From assembly GCA_003550325.1 (NCBI GenBank), contig QKWP01000651.1:89576-153575 (forward strand): 64,000 nt of DNA, read 5' to 3'. How positions within the stretch are numbered: the first letter of the stretch is position 1; each line of letters opens with the position of its first letter. A program made the translations under genes and the position numbers. The notes below the pieces were generated by a model. It saw only the letters and a list, made by a program, of their open reading frames with translations, did no database searches and was not told where the DNA came from. Origin of the DNA: Gigaspora rosea (Eukaryota > Glomeromycota > Glomeromycetes > Diversisporales > Gigasporaceae). Below, piece after piece: positions 36,002 through 48,602 of this stretch.

Positions 36002-36935
36002 GGGATGGGCACGGTCGGTCACGGTCAGTCATTGGTCGGTCATGATCGGTTAACCGCTTATGACCGGTTGACCGCGGTCATTCCTACGGTTAATGGCCGG
36101 TTATAGCCGATAAATTATTTACCCAATTATCCAATCAAATATCTAAATAAGTGACAAATAGGGATGGTACTGCCGAAAGAAACGGCAATTGATCAATAAA
36201 ACCGGCATTTTTCTGGTCAAATTTGCAGATCATTTGACCACATTTAAAGTTGTTTTGTTCTAGATCTGGCCAAATGATCTGCAAATTTGACCAGAAATTA
36301 TTAACGATTTGTTTATTTGGGGGACAAAACTTACGTTTTTGAGACTCCTGCAAAAATTATATATTTTTTTGATACTGATATCACATGCAGATCACCATTA
36401 CCGGCAACTTTTTTAAATTGCACTAACCTTAAATTTAATTACCCTAACAGCTAATAACAATAAGAACAGCCACATAGGTTTAATAAATAACTTGATTGTA
36501 TGGTCCACGAATATAATTTACTGTTTTTAAAAGTTTAGCACGCTTTATTATATCTTTATTTTTTAAACTTTTTAGTTTCGACCTGGTTGTGCAGGTTTTA
36601 ACAAGGATTATCGGTTATATATATTTTTTAAAACGACATTTAATATGATAGTTTTTTTTAAAAAAAGAACAGATCTATTTTACATGTATCGCTTTTTTAA
36701 AATGAAAAAATTTTTAGAAAAAAACTATATCCGCGTAATAAATGTTTAAATACAGTATATCATTAAGTATCCGCGCTTTTTAAAAAACTTTTAGCGAATT
36801 GAAATTAGGTTAGTATTTACTACATTAGCATCGATTTTTTAAAAAAAATCTCATAAAGGTGGTTTCTTGGGGGTTTTTGAATAACGCAATTTTTGACTAA
36901 AACGGATGTTTTGTTTTGAATTTCAAGTTTTACGT

Positions 36936-38392
36936 TACGTCCGGATCCGATCCGGATCCGGTGTACGGATCGGATCCGGATCCACGATTTATAAGTACTA
37001 CCGAATCCGTATCCGTATTGGGATCCGATCCGGTAGATCCGTTTGGATCCGTTTATTCTAATTGGCTAACATCTAATTTGTTTTTTTTATCTCTAAACCG
37101 TTAAGTAAACTTTGAAAGCTTTTTTTTCCTATAAGATTAAGTTTTTAAGCCTTCTAAGTTTTCTAAGCCTTTAAGCCTTTTAATCCCTAACAATTAATGA
37201 TTATAATAGAAAGGGACATTATAATAAATTTTAAATTTTACAGTAGATAGCTTTCTTTTTTTTGTTTTTTTTTTTTTTATACTAAATATTTTTTCAGTTA
37301 TCGTTAAAAGTCATTGCTAGAATCTCAACGAAATTGTCATTGGAGCCATCATTGGAGATGTCATTGGAGCCTTGAAGCTATCATGAAGTAGCGTTTGGGC
37401 CATGGATTCCTTGATCTTTTGGCAATTCAGAAGGTTTTTTTTTGAAGTTCTTTGTTTTTTGGTGTGTCTTATACATGCGTTTCTGTGGATCTTCTAGTAA
37501 GTTCTGCTCAGTGGGTTCTTTAGCAAGTTTGTCATTTTTGACAGGTTCTTTAAGTAAGCTATTTGCAGATTTTGGCTAGTTCTTCGGCAAGCTTTTCAGC
37601 ATTTTTTGGTAAGTTTGTTGTGAGTTCTTTTGTCAATTTTTGGTGGATTCTTATTGTGTTCTTACATAAGTTTGATATTTTCCAGTAGATTTTTCATTGA
37701 TTTTTAGTAGTTATTTAGTAAATTTTTCATTGTTTTTGGCGGGTTCTTTAGCAACTTAGTCATTTTCAGAGGAATAGTTGTGAATTCTTTATAGCTTTTA
37801 CATAAGTTCATTGTTTCAGATGATGCTTCTAGTAAATTTTTTGTCGATTTTGTTGGGTTCTTTAGTAAGTTCTTTATGTGTTCTTTATGTAAGTGCATTG
37901 CTTCGTTGTTTTCATCTTCTGTTTCATGCTTTTTTTTTGCTGTTTTTGTCACGATTTCTGTCCCATTTTCATCCTATTTTCTTCCACTTTATTCCCGTTT
38001 TCTTTTCTTTATTCATCGTTTTTCTTGTTGTTTTCATTCTATTAAAAAAAAATTATTAAAATAAATAAAAAACTTATAAAAAAATAAAAAACTTAATAAA
38101 TAAAATAAATAAATAAAATAAATAAAAACTTTAATAAATATATATTAATGCTCTTGATTGTCATGGCAACAGGTCACTATAAACTAACGCTCTTAAAAAA
38201 TATCATCATATTAAAAAAATATTTTATGATTAAAAGTGATTATACAAAAAAGCATTACCTATTATTGGATCCAGATCCGGATCCAGATCTTTCTTATTTA
38301 GATCTGAATCTTGACTTGGATTCTATCTGGTTTTCGGATCAGAACTGGATCTCTAAAAATATCCGTTTGATCCGATCCGTGGGGAACACTAT
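36936..38392. mobile_element. TIR element with GGATCC-rich subterminal arrays
   Basis: The left arm (36936-37055) repeats GATCCGGATCC-like motifs around TCCGGATCCGATCCGGATCC. The right arm (about 38265-38390) is inverted (GGATCCAGATCCGGATCC ... GATCCGATCCGTGGGGAACA). The core is T-rich and low-complexity, with no convincing gene. Confidence 0.55.
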
Positions 38393-38435
38393 CTAGGAGT
38401 ATCAAAAAAGTAAGTGCAGGAGTCTCAAAAACATA

Positions 38436-38737
38436 AGTTTTGCATTTGGGGACATCTAAAGTAGAGGCAAATCATGTGATCAACTGCCAATTAGAATATA
38501 GAATTTTGATGATCACTAGAAAAGCAAAATAAGAAATAAATACAAAACCTGAAAAATACAAAAAACGGCTGTCTAAACCTATCTCGATGTGTTAAGCAAA
38601 TATGTCGGGAAGGCAATTTTGCTTATATATATATCTACCTAAGATCTAATCTAACTCTAATATAGGACAACCCTAACTCTAAAGTTAATTGAAAAATTAT
38701 TAAATATGATTTGCCTCCGCTTTAGACGTTCCTCATC
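38436..38737. mobile_element. MITE of the GGGGACATCTAAAG family
   Basis: The left end GGGGACATCTAAAGTAGAGG and the right end, reverse-complemented (GGAACGTCTAAAGCGGAGG), both lead into GGCAAATCAT. It shares the CTAAAGC core and internal CTAACCCTAA-like motifs with the elements at 9762 and 24917. Confidence 0.65.
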
Positions 38738-39207
38738 GCGTACAATTCTGTCAAAATTTCAGATCATTTGACCGGAATTAAAATTGTTTTGTTATAATTC
38801 TGGCTAAATGATCTGCGAATTTGGCCGGAATTATGAACAAGGTATTTCTCAACCGGCGCCTAACAAATTTTCAGAACATGTGATATACATTAATTTATAT
38901 ACTCATTATTGTAATATTTATTATTATTGTTTCTTATATCATAAAAAAGTTTTATTTAAAAATGAAACATATCATTAATCATGCAAAGTCACCTGATTTG
39001 AAAAATTTTTGAGAGGCGGGTTGATTTTTCTATTTATCAGATGATACAGATACACTGATATAAATTTTAAGCAACAATTATTCATTTATTAGCCAGAATA
39101 TTAAGAATTTGGCATCAGTCATAATCTTGACCAGTCAGTCAAACCGCTCTGACCAGCTAATATCGGTCACGGTCATTGACCGGTCATGACCGGACCGTGC
39201 CCATCCC

Positions 39208-39533
39208 GGGTGGCAATCAATTAATCGACAATCACTTCACCAACATAACATTTCACCGACAATTATTCACCAACACGTTCATTTTACCGACAGTTTATTT
39301 CACCGAAGCTCATTTCACCGACAAAGTAATTCTGGTCATTGTCGTTAGGGCCAGGGTAGAATTAGGTAGAATTAGGGCTAAAGTTAGGATACTTTTTGAA
39401 AAAAACTTGTCGGTGAAATGAACTTTGGTGAAACAAACTGTCGGTAAAATGAACTTGCCGGTGAGTATTTGTCAGTAAAATGTTATGTCGGTGAAGTGAT
39501 TGTCGACGAAATAATATGAACCCGCCCATCCCT
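39208..39533. mobile_element. TIR-type element with TTCACCGACAA subterminal repeats
   Basis: The left half repeats TTCACCGACAA/TTCACCAACA motifs and the right half their inverse TTGTCGGTGAA. The right end GCCCATCCCTAATC carries the GGGATGGGC terminus seen at 36002. The left end abuts or is shared with the composite element. The frames at 39176-39550 are repeat-derived. Confidence 0.5.
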
Positions 39534-39540
39534 AATCTTG

Positions 39541-39960
39541 AGTAGCACAAAATGTAGTATAGTATATTATAGAGATTTAAGCCGTATGGTTTCAGTCGGC
39601 TGGCTTAGCCAGCTGACTAAATCATTGGCTAAACGGCTGGCTAACGGCTAACTATTGGTTTACATTCGGAATATTTTGGGATATTTGGCCTGACTTTATG
39701 TTCCTTTTTGGAATTTACCGAATCTTATACTGTAATAGATAGCTTTTAGCCGCATTTAGCCAGCTGATCACATTACATCGGCTGGCTTAGCCGGCTAAGC
39801 CGACTTAGCTGCGGCTGCCTTAGCCGGCTTAAATCACTAGTATATTATATAAATTGTCGCACAAAGCCATAAAAACAGTATTTACGCACAGTATAAATAT
39901 ATCGAATACCGCATTTTGATGAAAGAAATACGAAAGACGATAGTGAACTAATACTGCTAA
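39541..39960 (-). repeat. Orphan SLR 5' flank, interrupted by a MITE
   Basis: AGTAGCACAAAATGTAGTAT and, after the insertion at 39571-39838, TTGTCGCACAAAGCC through TACGCACAGTATAAATATAT with CGAATACCGCATTTT match the upstream region of SLR unit B (20770-20880). No SLR coding sequence is attached, so this is a leftover of another unit. Confidence 0.65.
39571..39838. mobile_element. MITE with 10-bp target site duplication, GGCTTAAATC family
   Basis: The termini are AGAGATTTAAGCCG and, inverted, CGGCTTAAATCACT. The flanking direct repeat is AGTATATTAT (39561-39570 and 39839-39848). The interior is full of GGCTTAGCC palindromes and resembles 8020-8285 in the opposite orientation. A 10-bp duplication fits Mutator-like elements. 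Confidence 0.75.
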
Positions 39961-42900
39961 AATACTCTATTTCGAATCATTCGGGTTTTCCTTTATTAAA
40001 ACATTTGTTGCTGTTTTTTCCTAATAAATAGAAATAGTTATTTTCTGCAATGTCGTTCAGATAACTGGGAATGTTTGAATTTTAGAGTGTATCAATCGTA
40101 AACTGGTTAGTTTAAAGTATCTCCTGAATGTGATTTTCTAGTAATCTTAATAGTGCATAAACATTATGGCGTAATTTAGCTATTCACATAAACTTTATAA
40201 CATACAAATAAATTGCTAGTAATTACTATGATAGATCAAAGTAAAGGACTCAATTAAATTGATAGCCTTTATTTTTGACGTATAAACTATATGTTACGTT
40301 GAGTACCGTGTTTTGGTCGATTAATATAATCTTCTACACGCTTCGACCCTTTAATTAAAGCATTTGAGAATGTTCCAATTCCTTTTTCTTTTTTAAATCG
40401 GCAAGTGTACTTATATTCCGAAATAACAAACTTCTTTATTGAAATTACAAATAAAAGGTGGCTATTAGCTTGTTCAATTAGATTGCTTTATACGAGTTTC
40501 AAGGATGTCCATTTTTTATCTTACAATATATTTGAAGTTATTTCACAACTTTTTCGATGGCAAATCAGCTGATTGACACGAGAATATTATGATTACTGTA
40601 GTTTTACAGTTCTACTAATGACGATTTTCGAGTCGTTATTTGGCCAGAGAAACTTTGGTTTATAAAATCTTGAAACATTGATAAATCCATATTGCAACTT
40701 ATCTAATATGTCCATTAACAGTGTATATAGTAGAAGATATTATTAGAATAATGAATTAAAAACTTTGTTAAATTGAATTTAAATGCTTTTATTTAAAAAT
40801 TGAATAGATGGGAACCCCAACAGCAAACAAAGATGGTGAACAAATAAAAAAATTTACAATTCCTGAATTAGATACATAAGCAGATATTTTTAAAAAAATT
40901 ACAGAATCAAAATTTTTTACCCACAGTCTCTTTTTACTATCTTCAGGTTGGTCGAAATTTTTAACGATTTGAGTGGATATAAAATTTGTCGACTAGAAAT
41001 TTAACCATAATCAACTTAAGTTATTTCTAATTTATAATTGTTAAATTAAAAATCGACAAAGGATTTTCTTCAATCGTTGAAAATCTAAAGAATAACTTAG
41101 GTCAATATAGTTCAATTCACAGGTAGAATATTAAATCTTTTTTACGAGTATTATTTCAAAATATGCAAGTTTTCTAATCATTTTATATTATCTAAATTCT
41201 TTCTGTATCTCTTCACATGTAATTTAAAAGGCCAGAAAAATCTTTACAAGATATTTAAAAAGGTTGAATTGACAAAGATTTTTTTTTTTTTTTTGAAAGG
41301 ATGCTTGTTGAAAAGATTAATTGTTCTACATGAGATTTATAATCGACAAGATTTATGTATAATAGGTTTAAAGTTTACTTATTTTGAAAATAAGTAAGAG
41401 TTCGAAAAGTCCTATATCTGGGTTGAATTTTCGAAATCAGAAATTAAGTAGGAGTTATCCAGTGAAAAATAAACATACTTTTTTTTGATAGAATTTCGAA
41501 AGAAAATTTACGATCGTAAAAGAATTCATTATTATATAAATAAGCTTACAAATAAAAATAAAATAGAATTTATATTAAAGGTCATGGCTGATGTATTTCG
41601 AAATCGAAACATGAACCTTAGGTGTGAAATCCCTTATTATATTTATTTATCTTCAGGAATTCTACCCTTATAATTAGATCATACTATGTTAATGTAACCA
41701 CTTGCTTGGCATTAATATTATGTTGAGTGCATTTCGCATATGTATAACAACACCGAGGCAAGTGTTGTTATTAAATATTTGTTGAATATAGTAAAGAAAT
41801 TTCATATTACAAAATAAACTAAAATTATACCAAATTCTTTACTGTAATATTTTTTAAGCAGATAGAACAAATAGCACCTGCTTCCAGAACAACTTGAAGT
41901 GTTTTTGAATTAAATAACTAGGCAAATAAAAAAGAATTAATAAATCCTCAACCAAGATTGAATGATTCTCGAATGCTGACATTTGAATTTTCTATGCTCT
42001 TATTCATCACTCTATGGTCAATGATGGAATATTGGCCATATATTTCAGATAACTACAGATAATCTTGAGAAAAAACAAATAAAACATTTCATTCCTAAAT
42101 CAAATGCACTGATTGCTTGATTGTACGATTTTCCATTAGCAATAGTATTAGAAAGTAAATTTTAATATTGATAAATGTCCTGATGGATTATTTTTGAAAT
42201 CTGATAACACTTTGGAACGAAACTATAATTCGATCCGCAATTCGTTGAACATTATTATGCACTTCAGTTTGTACTCATTTTTTCAATCTCAATTATTGGA
42301 GGGTTTCAGAGTTAATTTATTTTGGAAATAATGAAGAGTACGATTTTTGTTTTGAAATTTCGAAATCAGAAAATGAAGGATTTATCCGGAGATAAAATAA
42401 ACAAACTTCTTGATGATGTACAGTATATCATATCCATTATATAAACAGGCTTGCAAAAGAATAAATAAATAGATTTATAGATCGCTTACTACAAAATTAA
42501 TACGTCACTAATTTAATTCGAAATTAGAAACCTGAACCTTAGGTCTGAAATCCCTAATATTGCAACTTGTTTTTTATCTTCATATAAAAATGAATCAAGA
42601 ATTCTTTTGATTCCGAAAGAATAAACATATAAAAATAAAATTGGAGAACAGTTTCAAATTATGAGATTACTATTCCTCCCAGACCATAACACATTTGACC
42701 ACATCTCAAGATAATTGGCAGTTAATAATCTTTTTGATTTAGGGTATTCGCAAGCAGTTCCATCCATGCGATTATTTAGTTATCAAGATGCTGCTCAAAT
42801 AATTACGATTAATTGTGAGATTAACGTGGCTAATCGAAGAACCACTTGTTAAAATTCACTGTGCGAAATGCGGATTTTAAATTTTTGCCAATTACATCTA

Positions 42901-44149
42901 CATCGAAATGATAACTCATTGTTAATTTATTGATTTTCAGATTAATTAAAGATATGTCGTGATTCTTCAAATTCCTTCAAGTAAGGCTTCATAATGACAA
43001 CATTTCCAAAAATGCATTAAAAGCCATTCTTTTCCAATGATAGTTTTGGACTAAAAATTAAACAAAATTAGCATTGGCAAAATGTATATTATCATTAAAA
43101 AATTTTTCCTCATTTATCATAAGTTCCGTCGACGAATAATCATTGTTTGCTCAGTGAGTGCCAATAAAAATTTATCTCTATTTTCTTTTATTTATTCAAT
43201 CATTTTTTTACTCTTTTAATAAAAATATATAAATATGGTCACCCATATTAAAAGAGATTCAAACTCAGTATTATTTTCTATTTGACCAAAACAAATGCTA
43301 ATTATCTTTATCATATTTCTCTAGTGACCGATTTCAGAATGGCATACATATGACTAATATTTACGATCTAGTGATCATCTTTTACATGATCCCAAATACG
43401 ATCACCAACTAGATCACCAATCAAAAGTTTTACTAATACAGTAGTAAAACCGATTGATCAGGAATTAAAGTTCCCCTTAGTCTTTTCTATTGTTTCTTTT
43501 ACTGTTACATTAGCTAATTCATTAATGTATCAATGTATTAACTGGTTATCCGAATATTTAATAGCAATAGAATTGAATGGAGAAATAAATTTTTGACATC
43601 AAGTTTTAAATTCACTACAAATCTTAATTTGTTCTTAAGAATCTACCGAGGATTTAGAAACTACGTATTGTACTGCCATTTTTATCAAGATAAGATATGT
43701 ACATATTAGCATTAGTTAACTTTTTTTAGAGCAAGAAATAGCGATCAGCCAAAGTCGGATTAAATATTTTCGACCCGAGTTTAGCTTGATAATTTATAAT
43801 TTTAAATTGGAATTATCTTAGATATGATATAAAAGCATCTCGGATTTATATCAAACAATTTCTTAATCTTGTTCGCTCTTTATTTTCTACGCCAGAATAC
43901 CCGGTTCATAAATAGACAATAATGTTAAAACAAACCAAATCAAATCGTAATTGAATTTTTAGAAATAAAAAGGTTTACTTATAACGATATCCAACTTAAA
44001 TATATATATACATATTTTATATATTGATAATTTCAAACTAAAATCTTGTTTACTAAAATATTATTAGATAAAAATTATATATTAAAATTTTATCATATAC
44101 TTGGATTTAAATTTATTTACCTTGCTTCTGCATTTTTTTTTTAACTTAT
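39961..44149. other. Inter-unit spacer upstream (plus-strand) of kinase D
   Basis: Blocks at about 40130-40310 and 41375-41570 recur at 56205-56640 and 57483-57680. From 41930 onward the sequence matches the unit C spacer, and from about 43020 also that of A and B. Apart from the possible relic at 40808-40964 I see no gene. The frame at 41485-41673 lies in a repeated spacer block. Confidence 0.55.
40808..40964 (+). pseudogene. Possible gene fragment, unknown family, one stop
   Basis: From ATG at 40808 the frame reads MGTPTANKDGEQIKKFTIPE, meets TAA after ELDT, then continues plausibly (ADIFKKITESKF, LLSSGWSKFLT) to about 40964. The amino-acid composition looks protein-like rather than spacer-like. 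I do not recognise the family, and no second exon was found. It could be chance in AT-rich DNA. Confidence 0.3.
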
Positions 44150-45469
44150 TCAATTCGTTATTTGTAAATCTTCAACATTCAATTTATTCAAATCACTATC
44201 TGTTAAACAAATTATGATTAATAAAGAATAAAATTTATTTACTTTATATAATAAATATAACTTACTTTGATAAAAGGACGTAGTAAATTCAATAAATTTA
44301 CTTTTATAACTACCATCAGAACCATCAGAACCATAAGAATATGATTGTATATGTATACTCTGGTTTTGTAATATTTCATCTGATTTAGTCAATTCCAATA
44401 AAATATTTTTGTCATTTTGCCATTCTGTAAGAATTTCAATGATTTTTTGTGCTGATGGACGTTTTATCGGGTCTCTTTCCCAGCATTTGTTCATTAAATT
44501 TATATAGCATTGTGGTGTGCCCTCTATAATTTTAGGTCGTAAATTTTCTCGACATATTTTGATTTGAAGCAGTGTTCCAGTTTCTTGATCATAACATACG
44601 GATTTTCCATATAAAATTTCCCACATAATTATTCCAGATGAATAAATATCTGATGCCGTTGTATATTGTTTTCCATCTAAAACTTCTGGTGCTATATATG
44701 GTAAAATACCGTAAACTCCTCGTCTTTCCGCATTTAATGTTTTAGTGATTGTTATTGAAAGTCCCAAGTCTGCAACGTAAGCACTATGTAAATTGTCTTG
44801 CAGAATATTACCACTATGCAAATCTCGATGAATAAGTCCTTGTGAATGAATCATTTGAAGATCAGAAGTAATACAATGTAATAAAGTTAATTTATCCATC
44901 CAATTCATTTGTGACACAGAGTGAAGATTTTGACGTAAGGATCCCATTGCTGCATATTCCAAGACAAGAATATAATCTTCAGAAGATTCATCTTTTGATA
45001 TTCCATAACATTTTAAAAATGATGGATGCTTAGATCCAATATTACAATATGCCTTTAACTTCAATATTAAACAAAATTAAATATTTAATTAGTAAATACT
45101 GTATTATGAAAAAATAATAATCATAAATTAAAATTACCTCTTGTATAAATCCTTCAGCACAAGATCTTGATCCATGCAGCAATTTAAATGCAACATCTCT
45201 ACATAAATTTGTTTTTTTGTCATGCCACCGAGCATAAAATACTGTTGCAAATCCACCTTGTCCTATTATTTCGGAAGCATTAAGTTCTTTAAAAGGAATC
45301 CAAGATAATGGATACTTTTCTTCAACTAATAATTTTTTTACGTCATCATCAATATTAGAATTATCATTTGACTGTTCATTTGTGGCTAAAAAAAGTTAAT
45401 TAGTAAATTTAAATTACGTATCTCAAATATAAATATATTAATTATTATTATTTTTTAATTACCCGACAT
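44150..45469 (-). CDS. TKL-type protein kinase, unit D, intact over four exons
   Basis: Exons: 45469-45463 (ATGTCGG), 45385-45138, 45058-44266 and 44199-44150, with GT-AG introns; 1098 nt, 365 residues, the same exon lengths as unit B. Motifs: IGQGGFATVF, VAFK lysine, HRDLHSGN, VADLGLS (DLG instead of DFG), PYIAPEVL, SDIYSSGIIMWEI (Phe of the usual SFG is Ser) and CWERDPIKRPSAQ. The catalytic Lys, HRD Asp and metal-binding Asp are all present, so activity is likely. A Ser-Asp-Gly linker and the end LQITN follow. It lies 89 bases downstream of SLR unit D on the same strand. The alternative fused model uses a 17-nt exon 45479-45463 spliced from 45563. Confidence 0.82.
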
Positions 45470-45558
45470 TTTATTTCCCCTGATTATCATTAAAAAAAGT
45501 ATGTTGTAAAAATTTTAGTTACGATAAAAAAAAAAATCCATAAAAATAAATAGATTAT

Positions 45559-47284
45559 TTACATTTGATACCAATAATTAGCCTTTTGTAAATCTCTTGA
45601 TGTTCCAATTCCATTTCGATAACAATATCCAACTTGAAATATTCCGGAAATATGCCTCATCTCGGCGGATTTTTGATAATACATGAATGCCTTATGATCA
45701 TCCTTTTTAATCCCAATTCCATGCTGATAACAATAACCAACTTGAAATGTTCCAGGATTAGATCCCATTTCTGCAGATTTTTGATAATAATCGAATGCTT
45801 TATGATCATCCTGTTGAGCCCCTATTCCATCTCGGTAACAACATCCAAGGTTATAAATTGCATTAGCATTTCCCATCTCAGCAGATTTTTGATAATGAAT
45901 GAATGCTTCATGTTCATCCTTCTCGATTCCTATTCCATGTTGATAACAATATCCAAGGCTATTTATCGCAGCAGCATTTCCCATCTCAGCAGATATTTGA
46001 TAATAAATGGATGCCATATGTTCATCCTTTTCAATTCCTGTTCCACTATGATAACAGTATCCAATTTGATTTATTGCATCATCATTTCCCATCTCAGCAG
46101 ATTTTTTATAATGAATGAATACCTTATATCCATTCTTTTCAATTCCTATACATCTTGATAACAACGTCCAAGGTTATATATTCATCAGCATTACCCATCC
46201 TGGCAGATTTTTGATAGTAAATGAATGCCTTATGTTCATCCTTTTCAATCCCTATTCCATTATGATAACAGTATCCAAGGTTATATATTGCAGTAGCATT
46301 TCTCATCTCAGCAGATTTTCGATAATGAATGAATGCCTCATGTTCATCCTTTTCAATTCCTATTCCATCTTGATAACAACGTCCAAGATTATATATTGCA
46401 TCAGCGTTTCCTATCTCAGCAGATTTTTGATAATGAATGAATGCCTTATGTTCATCCTTTTCAATTCCTATTCCATCTTGATAACAACGTCCAAGGTTAT
46501 ATATTGCATCAGCATTTCCCATCTCAGCAGATTTTTGATAATGAATGAATGCCTTATGTTCATCCTTTTCAATTCCTAATCCATGTTGGTAACAATAACC
46601 CAGATTATATATTGCATCAGCATTTCCCATTTCGGCAGATTTTTGACAATGAATGAATGCCTTATGTTCGTCCTTTTCAATTCCTATTTCATCTTGATAA
46701 CAACGTCCAAGGTAATAGATTGCAGCAGCATCTCCCATATTGGCATATTTTTGATAATGACTAAATGCCTTATGCTCATCCTCTTCAATTCCAATTCCAT
46801 GCTGATAACAATAACCAACCTGAAATATTCCACGATTATATCCAATTTCTGCAGATTTTTGATAATGAATGAATGCCTTATGTTCATCCTTTTCAATTCC
46901 TATTCCATCTTGATAACAACGTCCAAGGTTATATATTGCGGCAGCATTTCCATTCTTAGCAGATATTTGATAATAAATGAATGCCTTAAGTTCATTCTTT
47001 TCAATTCCTGTTCCATGATCATAACAATATCCAAGGCCATTTATTGCAGCAGCATTTCCCATCTCGGCAGATTTTTGATAATGAATGAATGACTTATGTT
47101 CATCCTTTTCAATTCCTATTCCATGTTGATAACAATATCCTAGGTCATTTATTGCAGCAGCATTTCCCATGTCGGCAGAATTTTGATAATGAATGAATGC
47201 TTTATGTTCATCCTTTTTAACCCCTATCCCATGACGATAATTGTATCCAAGTTGATTTATTTCAGATGAGTTTTTATTTCCCAT
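45559..47284 (-). pseudogene. Sel1-like repeat protein, unit D, about 16 repeats, frameshifted
   Basis: ATG at 47284 (MGNKNSSEINQLGYNYRHG). About sixteen 36-residue Sel1-like repeats follow, then the shared C-terminus TSRDLQKANYWYQM and TAA at 45559-45561. Two single-base deletions close together (near 46178 and 46149) split the frame into pieces of 381 and 201 codons; together they shift by two, so they do not compensate. The neighbouring kinase frame is clean. The GTAAAT sequence overlapping the stop (45562) and the AG at 45481-45480 could splice this frame into the kinase. Assembly error cannot be excluded because the repeats are hard to assemble. Confidence 0.85.
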
Positions 47285-47936
47285 TTTTTTGATATTGATG
47301 AAAAAAAAGCAAAGATACGAATCTCATTTTGAATATTTATTTTGAGTTGCACATAATCCATTATGTACGGTGCAAGAAGTCTAAAACCACAATTACTCCA
47401 TATAGAAACAAAATATAAACGGTGGAATTAAATACTTCATTCCAGTGTAATTTGAATTCAGATTACACCAAGCAGATTATCAAGTAGCATTTCTTAAATT
47501 ATCGACTTCAATAAGATATTTACATGCACAATTTATTGGTCTAAATATTTTAAGGAAAGATTAAATTTCAATGTTTATATTTTGTCTTTATAAAGGTATT
47601 TCGCAGATCAGTATGGTATACTCTTTTTTTTTAGAATGTATACTATACTGATCATCAATTATATATAATAGCAGATCAGTATAATACGGTTATATCTACA
47701 CCCCTATATGGAATGCTTGTTGTTTTAGATTTCTTGCACCGTACTGAACATTGTAGCACAAAAACCAAAAAACAGAAAAGCATGGTTCATTGGGGTGTGC
47801 GATATACGTACTACCATATCAAAGATTGACCCTATGCGTTGTGATAGTGGTTATTATCGCGAGGATCACCAGTTTGTGGCTTGTATGAAAAGAGGCTTAT
47901 ATGAAAAAGACAATAGCATTTGCATGCATGTGATAA
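47285..47936 (-). promoter_or_regulatory. 5' flank of SLR unit D, proximal part
   Basis: The first 80 bases (A-rich, then TTGCACATAATCC) resemble the unit B leader; the remainder matches the unit C flank including the GATCAGTATGGTATAC palindrome (about 47605-47655). The flank continues at 53773-53945 beyond the nested insertion. The role is inferred from position. Confidence 0.4.
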
Positions 47937-48602
47937 TGGGTTTAAATGCACTATGGAAATCAAACAATATGTGGTCCAATATGAAATCAATTAGAAAAGA
48001 TTTTTGTGTAACATACTGATTATCACTATGAAACTTCGACAAAAATTTAACAATCTCTTCATCATGTTTCAGTTTAACGAAAAACTCTCTTTTATGTTAA
48101 AATATGCTATCATTGGACCTCCATATGAAATTTCTAAATAAATTAATATATAGTATATCGAGGAGATACAATTTGAAATATAGAAGAAATTGCCATATTT
48201 CAAATTGTATCTCCTCGATATACTACATATTAATTTATTTAGAAATTTCATATGGAGGTCCAATGGTTAGAATATTTTTAACATAAAAGAGAGTTTTTCG
48301 TTAAACTGAAACATATAATGAAAAGATTGTTAAATTTGTCGAAATTTCAGTATTTTCATAAGTGATAATCGCGTATGTTGCACAAAAATCTTACATATTG
48401 TTTTTTTTTTTATAACTCCCTTTTGGAGACGCTCGGTGGCGTACTTTATTATATATTCTGGATGCTATTACATGAGATTATATTATGTTATTTTAATTAT
48501 TACTTTTTCACCTCCTTTATTACTAACTGCCTTATTAATGCCTCCTTCGCTCTGTTACCTTTACCCTTACTGTGCATAAGCACTTCGATTTCTTTATTCA
48601 AC

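Larger units (their letters stand above)
36002..39207. mobile_element. Composite 3.2-kb TIR element with nested insertions
   Basis: The outer ends are AGGGATGGGCACGGTCGGTC at 36002 and, inverted, CCGGACCGTGCCCATCCC ending at 39207. Each is followed inward by degenerate GGTCA/TGACC arrays. Inside lie a second pair of related flanks (TCAAATTTGCAGATCATTTGACC near 36217-36301 and 38755-38835), an inverted pair GAGTCTCAAAAACATAAGTTTT (38421) and its inverse (36326), the GGATCC-rich element (36936-38392) and a MITE (38436-38737). No transposase was recognised. The frames at 37704-38064 come from a low-complexity tract with repeated AGTTCTTT. Confidence 0.6.

Noticed and set aside
37704..38064. Overlapping frames on both strands
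   Set aside because: Low-complexity T-rich core of a TIR element; no motif on either strand.
47795..48286. Plus and minus frames of 60-74 codons
   Set aside because: The first is in the repeated 5' flank; the others are the two arms of the foldback MITE.
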